Positions 56,484 through 64,000 of a stretch of DNA of 64,000 nt are shown one piece after another (the stretch's first letter is position 1; each line of letters opens with the position of its first letter). The notes below the pieces were generated by a model. The model was given only the letters and a program-made list of their open reading frames with translations, made no database searches and was not told where the DNA came from. The DNA lies in the NCBI GenBank assembly GCA_010094045.1, contig ML986585.1, forward strand, positions 95,196-159,195, given 5' to 3'. Origin of the DNA: Lojkania enalia (Eukaryota > Ascomycota > Dothideomycetes > Pleosporales). Position numbers and translations under genes: made by a program.

Positions 56484-58007
56484 CTATTTAGGAAACATTT
56501 CCCACCCGCCATGTGCCTCTCTGACTAACACCACCTCATCACTACTATCATCCCGTCTTGGTGGTTCCTCACTCTTCATACTCTCCCCTCCCTCTGTAAC
56601 GTCATCTAAACTCTTGGTTTTCCCAATGCCTCTCTCCTGTATAATAAATTCCTCCTTTCTAAGCCCTGATCCATCATGCTCAGCATACTCCGGGTTCGGA
56701 TCAGTTTGAATGTGGATTTCCCTCGTCTGTTTGATTTCGTTGTCGCCGGGTGCCATACTCTTTCCCCGACCTACTTTATGGGATGCCTGTACTTTGGAGA
56801 ACATATTATCGGAAAGCTCAATGAATGAGCCCCCGCGAGGGCGCGAAGAGATGTTGGGGTTTGTCGATGACTTGTTCGAGGAGGATATGAATTCCTGGGC
56901 CATCTCGACGTTGCCTGTGCGTTTGGACGTCGAGACTGCGATTCGTTTAATTAGATTCGCCATAGCCACTTCGATATTGAGTTTGACTATATACGCTAGG
57001 GGGTGGAATAGAAGGTACCTGTACAACTTAGAGGGCGCTTTGAGAAAACGGGTGAGATGTGAATATTTACACGAGCGAGTTTGGAACTGACATCGCTGCG
57101 ATGATCATCACGTCCATAGACAAGGAGACGATAATGATGCGCTGGTTGTATTTGAAGAGCTTGTTATATTTCTGTAGTCCATTGTTGATGAGGTTTGCTT
57201 TTACCACCTTGAGGAAATACCAGTTGAGGCTGCCGTCGATGATAAGGTAGATCACTTTCTCAATTCGATCCCATATCTGATTTACATGAATATACCTAAT
57301 ATTGCATTAGTTAATATTCTTGGACAATCCCTCAAATGGAGACTACAGCTTCTAGTAAGATATACGTACATTTCATTAGTTTGCAGGCGAGCAGGCACCC
57401 AGATACAAAAGACGCTGATGTTGATTGCCGTCACAATCACAGCCGTAACAATCATTATCCGTCTTGAGAGACGCCTGTCTGGTATGATAACTCGTATGCG
57501 ATTGATGATGATCTGCAACAGGAGCTGAACCTGAATGGACCACCAGGTTACTATTCTTGTCAGCAACTGCACATCTGTATTCATTACAGTCTTGACAGTA
57601 ACGTGGAAAAATGACGCCTACCGATAGAGAGAAACAGGTAGATACCTAAGATAGCGTCAGTAATAAAGCAATAACTTGATAATGCGGCTATGCGTACTAG
57701 GTCTGATGATCTTGAGAATATGCAAGTAGGATTCAATACCCATCAGAAAGGATGCCGCAAGTTCCAACCATATTAGCCACACATACACGCTCCTCAACGG
57801 CGAACGGGAGGTTTTTGTTTGAATCCATGCGAGGTATAATGCCAGCATCAAAAAGAGCAGCGATAAACCCCATGCAACAGAGGCGATGATAATATCGGTA
57901 TATGTAATTTTCTCATTCTCGAAATTCTTCCCTATGAATGGTCCCCAGGGATCGAAGTTTTTATCGGGAGCATACTCGTTGTTCATCGCACCAAAAACCA
58001 ATTGCAA
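56484..58007 (-). CDS. Seven-TM fungal integral membrane protein (rhodopsin-like/PTH11-type)
   Basis: Five exons worked out by frame: 58007-57698, 57645-57622 (a 24-nt micro-exon), 57574-57370, 57295-57071 and 57018-56484; introns of 52, 47, 74 and 52 nt; 432 aa. A start at 57986 ('MNNEYAP') is equally possible. TM segments: 'IIIASVAWGLSLLFLMLALY', 'VWLIWLELAASFLMGIESYL', 'SIYLFLSIDVQLLTRIV' (spanning the micro-exon), 'MIVTAVIVTAINISVFCIWV', 'VIYLIIDGSLNWYFLKVV', 'RIIIVSLSMDVMIIAAMSV' and 'LLFHPLAYIVKLNIEVAM', with the pattern of fungal integral membrane proteins of the rhodopsin-like/PTH11-related group. The long polar tail (about 180 aa) contains 'DEVVLVREAHGGWEMFPK', a tail motif seen in fungal membrane receptors. 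Ligand unknown. All exons lack internal stops, so it is intact. Confidence 0.82.
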
Positions 58008-61000
58008 AAGAGAAAAAAGAAAATAGAAAATGAGATTAAGTTTTGGTGTTGAAGTGAATCCTGAAAGTGGATAACTCTAGTAATGCCAGACACCCATCTA
58101 CTAAAATTGAAATCAGAAGGGCGTTGCAGCGACATAATTCAGATCTGATCCCTAGATAGCGCAGGAACCAGAGACACCGTACACAGGGCCCGATAGGGGT
58201 AGGGGATCCGTTCCAGCTTAGCACGGACGGAAGCCAAATCCTATCGGCCCTTGTAGAACTTTAAAACTGCTACTCTTTGTGCTAGCTCGTGTTTCCGGCG
58301 AGAGGCGATTCAGGTCGGAGTTACAGTGCCCCCTGAAGAGCTGGATTTCTCGAACGATTCCTCGGAGATTCCGTGCCCAGTCGGAATATTCGCGCGGCTC
58401 ATCCTGTGTTGCAACTTACATGTGGATTCGTCATTTTCCTTGTTGTGCATTGAATCTGCTAGGCACTAATAATAATGTGCGAAGAATCTCGAATCATCGA
58501 ACCTAAACTTTACGGGTCCTGCAGGTTTGGCGATGGTCAATCCGCAAGTAATCCAACAAGCATGCAAACATGATACGATAAGTTTGAATGATCTGGGCGG
58601 GTTAGCTAGAAATTGAATAGAACCGACTATAGTTGCAACATGAAGACTCGTGAACCGCATTTTAAAGATTGGCACTCTAACGCAGAGAGGATTGGATCCG
58701 GGGTGAAGGATCACCCCGCAAAGATTCCCACGACACGTGCCTGACTCGTGAGCCTTGTCGAACGCACGTGCCTGACTCATAGTGGCTTCGCCCTCGCACT
58801 TCCTCAAACATACTGAGTAGCGTAGTGCGTGGTTGTGGCAGGCCTCAAATTTGATTCGCGGAAAACAGCCGCCCTCTGTGATTCGAATTGACGAATGGCA
58901 TCACCCTACGACAAAGATTTCTGTGGGAAATATTTGTAGTCTTGTGTTGTTTATCGCTTCAAGTACAATCCTCCCGGCTACATCCGGACTTTACTAGTAG
59001 AGCGGCGGCGATTCACTAAACAATTCTTCAATGCAGCAATATTTTGCATGTTTTCAAGCGTTTGGGAAACTGGTGATAGATACGGCGAAAACTACTGGTC
59101 ACGGTTCAAATTTTGCCCATGACCTGTTCCACAATTAGGGATGTTTTTCAACGCCACATAATTCCGATTCAGGCCTTACGTGTCATGGGGTAGATTGTCA
59201 TGTCTAAAACGGATGAGAAAACATGAGGTCCACAGCTTTCATTCTACGTACTAAGTATCAGCACATATCTCTAGCTCTCGTACCTTTGACATAACCTTCT
59301 GTAGTTACTTTCTATGGTCAAAAAAGGGTTGCTAGGCCAATCATGTAAGCGATATCAGCACTCACAACCTCTTTTGAAAACTTGGATGATGAATAATACT
59401 ATTAAGGCCTGTATATGGGATCTAGAAAGGTGCTAACGTCTCTAATTCTAGTCTCGCTTCCCCGTCTCAAGTATAAGCATGGAAATGCATGGCTGAAAGT
59501 CTTTGCGTCCATCGGGCAAGAGGATGTTAAAGGGGCATATCTCGGGTGCACGGGTCTCAACGCCACTTTTGCATTTTATGATGCCAGGAACGCATGGAAC
59601 CGGGAATAAGGAGAGGGGCACCGAAGATGGGAATTTGCGGGGTTCAATCGAGTGATAGGAACTGAGTCCTTGCAGGTCCAAGTAGGTTAGGATTGATGTG
59701 CTTGAGTGAGATTGTGGGCCCTGTGCAAATCCTCCAGTTTTTTTCAAGCAAGCGAGCCGAGCTGTTGGGGGGGGCGGTGGGGCGCTAATGTCCCCCGGAC
59801 TTATCGCCACCCATTATGCTCGTGGACCTCCTCTTCCATCACGCATTGTCATCTTCATGGGGTCGGCATTGAATGAGATGCTAGAGTTGTTCTTTTCTCA
59901 CAGGTGAAGGACTGCAGGAGCTGACGCGCGTGCAAGGAGCGATTCAAGAACAGTCTTGTCCTTGGGCAAAGGCGATACGAGTTTTAATGAAATCCGCGTC
60001 TTAACTGTACTGGTTTTCGGTATGAACAAAAAGTAATTATGGGTGTCGTATAGTTGATGGATATGTCTCTAGTCTGTGAGCTCCATGCGGAAATTTTTCC
60101 CATTTTTCGGGTCCTAACTTCTTTCACAGGTATCTCACAATCCCACGAGGTTCCATGATTGGTTTACTCGTTTCCATGACCTCCTTTCGAGATTAAGCAT
60201 GTGAGGCTTCATCCCTAATCGGCTGATTTCAGGTCGACACATGGGTACAAATACAGCGCGACAGCGATCAGCGGCCAGCACAACGAAAATCAGTCGTCCC
60301 GAGCCAAATATAATCATTGTGATGAAGATCACGAAGCTGAGAATACCGGCCACTAGGATGTGAATGCGAGAGCAGCTGGAGAAGACGACTCCGTAGCGAT
60401 GCGGCTCCAATATCGTACTGGTCCCGATTGGTAGCTAGAAATAAGCTGAGACACGGACGAGTGCAGTTCCGCACAGATCAAACGTGGAAGACAAATTCCT
60501 TATTAAGGTTGCAAGGAACACGTCCTTTGTTTGCATTTCGGATCCAAGGGCACCTTACACGGAAGCATTTCCTAACGTTACGGCCATAATCGCAGCAAAT
60601 CCGTTGTCAATTAGGTATAGGGACGAAAGCACCACCTTAGGGGTATTGGCGATCGTCACATGCGTAGAAACGCTTCCTAATCCCTTATACCTCGCTAAGG
60701 ATGTCCCTCGAGCCGTCTTATCATAATTTTTAGGATTTCATCGAGAACAACACCATGAGGATTCAATTTCTGCGGCGTCTTTGCTGTTTCTTCCATACGA
60801 TACACGAACGGGAAACAACCTACTGGAGCGTAGCAACGATGGAACTATTTCTCAATATGTTACAAGGACTAACTTACACAGCAAAACATACTCGCACGAG
60901 TGAAGCTTGTAGCTTGAAGACATCTTGATCTGATCTACCCATGTGTCCTTTGAATAGGGAAGCAACATTACGTATGAACAAATATCCGCACTAATTTTTT

Positions 61001-61789
61001 GCAGCAATACATCTCTGTTGTAGAATGACAGTCAAGTATAGGAGATCACAATATCGCGGCTCTGGGGAGGGTGACGATGTGGTATTTTGCATTGCTATTC
61101 ATGTAGACTTTAGACACCCGAATAATTTAAACTAGGCGACATTATCTCTCAAGTATAATGAAAGTTCCTTAACAGTCCTTGTATTAAGAAACCGCGATCG
61201 CAGGTAATGCTTGAGGCTTTCGGCGCTCAAAGGTTTAAGGCTACGCATTGCCCTAGGATGTTGGGCCACTTCGCCGAGATACCGTTAGGCAACAACTGAT
61301 GTAAGCCCTTCAAAGGGAGTGAATGACCCAAATCTTATTATTCAGAGATGTTTAAAAGAACTCTCAACACCGCCACAGGAACGAGATGTGACGCTCCGCG
61401 GCTTTAGCAGCGACGAATCAGAGGTGGAAGAGGCCGGGCACGTGCTCTAGTAAGATCCCATTCCAAAGTCGTCCAGGTCCTAGTAACAGCAGGAAAGAAG
61501 CAATAGAAACTGCTTTATGCCATAAAATCAAGCAGATATCAGCTATAAGATGTCTAATGTGCCTTTTCTAGTCGTAGTCACGAGTTGCAGGGCTGTGGCA
61601 GCAGCACTGGGCTTCGTCGTCATCGCCAAGCGCGGTCTAACGGTTCCAGCCACAGACAACGTGCATGAACTTGCAGAGCTCCAGGCACTGCAATATCGCG
61701 ATCACACTACCCGCACGCCTCCTCCATTCTTCTCTTTAGCTAGCTTTTTGGCGGTTCCAGAACCTTTTCGACTCCTATCTGTGCGCAAA
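58008..61789. other. Gene desert, about 3.8 kb
   Basis: No convincing gene. A 91-codon minus frame (60410-60135) has one strongly hydrophobic stretch ('IHILVAGILSFVIFITMIIF') but no homology I can see, and a 120-codon minus frame (59810-59448) is featureless. A G8 run lies near 59765. The last 250 bp are less AT-rich and form the leader of the CUE gene. Confidence 0.5.
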
Positions 61790-63313
61790 ATGTCCGAGAA
61801 ACCGGCTTCTGAGAAGGTAGGACATCCAACCCACACCGCGCTGCCCCGCTCCGAGCATCAAGGTAGCTAACCACCATCTGAAGCCCAAAGGAGGCACTGG
61901 CTCAGGCGCCGAATCCCCTACTACAGCTCGTCCACTTGATTTCGATGACGACAACGAGACTCCCACTATACCCCCTGAGACAATGGCCTCACCTCCACCC
62001 CCATCCAAGTCTCCGAAGCTCGGCGTCCGCTTCTCAGAAGACGCTACTGAGATTCCACCGCCGAAACCGCCCCGCCCCATGAGCCCCCAGCAACAGGCTG
62101 AGAACACACTGATTGAGGCTTTCCCAGCTATCGATGCGAAGGTTGTCAAGGCCGTACTAGTGGCTAGTGGTGGAAAGGTTGAGCCCGCTTTCAATGCGCT
62201 ACTGAGTATTTCATTCAGGAGAGGGGATGTATAAAGCTTGGACTGACAATATTCAGGCATGTCGGACCCAAACTTCAAAGCTGAAGAAACACCTCCACTC
62301 CAGCCACCCCGCACATCGCAGCCTAGGTCGCAGGTCGAGCAAGACGAGATCTACGCACGCCAGCTTGCAGAGCATTACCAGAGCTCTTATGCACAAGGGT
62401 ATGGCTCACGTGGGCGGGGAGATCCCCCTCTTCCACGCCAGCGAAGAGAGATGGGCTTGAAGCCAAACGAGCTCCACGAGGACAAGGAGCACAGTTTCTT
62501 TGATGGTAAAGTCCTTTTCCAGTCTTTGATTTCCTACCTGACCGGCAGACTTGGCAGATGATCTCCCCATAATCCGGAAAAACATCGAGCAAGGCTTCCG
62601 TGAAACGCAAACGAAGGTCAACAAATGGATCACCGACTTCCGCAAGAAGCTGGATGGCGACGACGAAGATGAGTTCGGGCAGGGCCAATCCTCACAACAG
62701 AGACAGAATTTCGGCCCTTCACAATCAGACCAGCTTTATGGCATTCGCAAGTCCGTAGAGTCACGGAGGTCAGCGGACCGGGAACGATACGATACCGACA
62801 ATAGGGTATTGGGCGATGATTTTGAGGCCCTGGAACTTAGGGACGATGAAGGTATGGTCCCTCGCGCATTACTGAACAGCACCAAAATAATCCTGCTAAC
62901 AAGCTACAGGTCCCACTCAGACCCGGTCCAACCGGCCCCTCGCTAACCCCGACCTCTTCAAACCCACTCCGGTCTCTCCCCCTCAAAGCGGCCCTGTAGA
63001 TGAAGTCGATGCGCTCTACCGGAATCCCTCGCCCGCCAATCAGCCAGGCAAAACTGGTGGAAAGAAATGGCAACCGTTGACATCAGTCGCCCCACATCCT
63101 GAACCAGACGAGCATGACCCTTTCAGCTTGGGAGACAGCGATGATGATGAGGCCAAGGCCAAAGATATCAAACCTGAGGATACCGAGCGGCTAAAGAAGA
63201 CAGCGTCAGAAAACAAGGTAGAAAGTACGGGCGACTTAAAGCCAGCTGAGCGGAGCGGAAGTATAGGACAAAAGGACGCTGCGGCCGAAGCACTACTAAA
63301 GGATACTAAATAA
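61790..63313 (+). CDS. CUE-domain ubiquitin-binding protein (Cue5-like)
   Basis: Five exons: 61790-61816 (9 codons), 61884-62205, 62257-62505, 62558-62851 and 62910-63313; introns of 67, 51, 52 and 58 nt, three with clear gctaac or cctgac branch sites; 431 aa. After a Pro-rich N-terminus, the CUE domain at about residues 78-120 reads 'AENTLIEAFPAIDAKVVKAV' and ends 'VEPAFNALL', keeping the [M/A]FP and di-Leu motifs that contact ubiquitin. The rest is polar: 'YARQLAEHYQSSYAQGYGSR', a helix 'IRKNIEQGFRETQTKVNKWI' (typical of the Cue5/Don1 group), then acidic linkers ending 'DAAAEALLKDTK'. Length and layout match yeast Cue5 (411 aa), an adaptor that links ubiquitinated proteins to Atg8 in autophagy; that role is inferred from homology. 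Confidence 0.93.
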
Positions 63314-64000
63314 GCTTTGGCGGAGGTTTGATGCGCTGATGCTGCTACGTGGTATGGTCTTTTGATCACGGCTATTGTTCAAATCATTCAACAGGCAGAC
63401 TGTCTCTATACCAAATGGGTACCATAGACTGGATATTCTCAATTCGTTTCACTTGTACCTCAATTTGTCCACATTTCCTATACGCTTTTAACGGTTTCCA
63501 AACTCTTCCCGTTGTCTAGTCCCGCTATAAGCGCCCGAACTTTTCCTTTAGGCTGTGGTCGACCGTTTTCAAAAACATATATCCTCGGTACCCTTGATTA
63601 CGAAAGGTCGATGTAAAGTTTCCCTACTGTTGACACGAATTGTGAGTCTCCTCAGGTACAGTTTAGCGTGTTCCATGTATGGTTCTAGGATGTTATACTT
63701 GGCCAAACCAATGGGGCTGGCGAGTTGTACAACCTCTGTTTTTATTTGAAGTTTGCACCTAGGCTGCTAGTATGCTATAATGGCCAGTAAAGCGTTCACT
63801 GTGTTGACTTTGTCGTGAGCTATTTTTTCTTACGGGTACTATGTCATCGCGGTAATTCTATACAATGAACACTAGTAGGACTAGATGATCATAGCTTTGA
63901 CGAGAATGGTCACCTTGGGACGGTGGAAAGGAAAACATTAAGTTTGATAAAACGACTTGGTCGACCTGTATAATTGTAGTGTATTTCTTATATTCCAGGT
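63314..64000. other. 3' region to window end, no gene recognised
   Basis: 3' UTR of the CUE gene, then AT-rich sequence with a 64-codon frame (63555-63749) of no recognisable content. Confidence 0.5.

Noticed and set aside
59448..59810. 120-codon minus frame in the 58-61.8 kb desert
   Set aside because: Includes translated homopolymer runs and no recognisable domain or signal.
60135..60474. Possible small membrane protein on the minus strand
   Set aside because: Only one hydrophobic stretch, no conserved pattern, no plausible promoter or partner exon.
62323..62688. 121-codon minus frame opposite the CUE gene
   Set aside because: It overlaps three exons and two introns of a well-supported gene on the + strand and shows no motif.

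Overview
The window is nuclear DNA from a filamentous ascomycete (Pezizomycotina). The evidence is short 40-75 nt GT-AG introns with CTNAY-type branch sites, gene families typical of that group (WSC proteins, fungal intradiol dioxygenase, spherulin-4, AhpD-like proteins, CUE protein, 7TM membrane proteins), and pseudogenes whose stops are mostly TGG->TAG or CAG/CAA->TAG/TAA, the pattern left by repeat-induced point mutation (RIP). A Leotiomycetes (Helotiales) origin is my guess, not shown by the sequence. It is a mosaic of compact intact genes and long AT-rich stretches full of broken genes and transposon remains. No rRNA, tRNA or CRISPR array was recognised.

Layout. 1-11.8 kb is degenerate: a Pogo/Fot1 transposase relic lacking its second catalytic Asp, a 3'-truncated secreted SGNH hydrolase, an unidentified RIP-like coding relic, a DHA-type MFS efflux pump pseudogene, an alcohol acetyltransferase pseudogene and a probable solo LTR. 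12-28 kb is gene-rich: an intact spherulin-4/GH135-like enzyme, F-box and unknown fragments, a convergent pair (FAD-dependent amine/amino-acid oxidase; D-2-hydroxyacid dehydrogenase with a possible mitochondrial leader), a single-pass surface protein, a degenerate RING-like gene and a secreted intradiol dioxygenase. At 27.7-29.3 kb two WSC-domain secreted-protein genes stand head-to-head with identical intron positions.

29.3-48.9 kb alternates gene deserts with isolated genes: a 447-aa charged protein of no known family, an AhpD/CMD-like protein, a polytopic membrane protein, a DUF6604 pseudogene and a molybdenum-cofactor-sulfurase-like PLP enzyme. 48.9-64 kb holds an NTF2-like/flavin monooxygenase fusion, a small membrane protein, three dead enzymes (two SDRs and a polysaccharide deacetylase), a five-exon 7TM protein with a 24-nt exon, and a CUE ubiquitin-binding adaptor.

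The intact enzymes (FAD oxidase, hydroxyacid dehydrogenase, intradiol dioxygenase, flavin monooxygenase, Moco-sulfurase-like protein) suggest general oxidative catabolism, but nothing shows they form one pathway. Intron boundaries were worked out by hand from frame continuity and splice signals; where several solutions exist this is stated.
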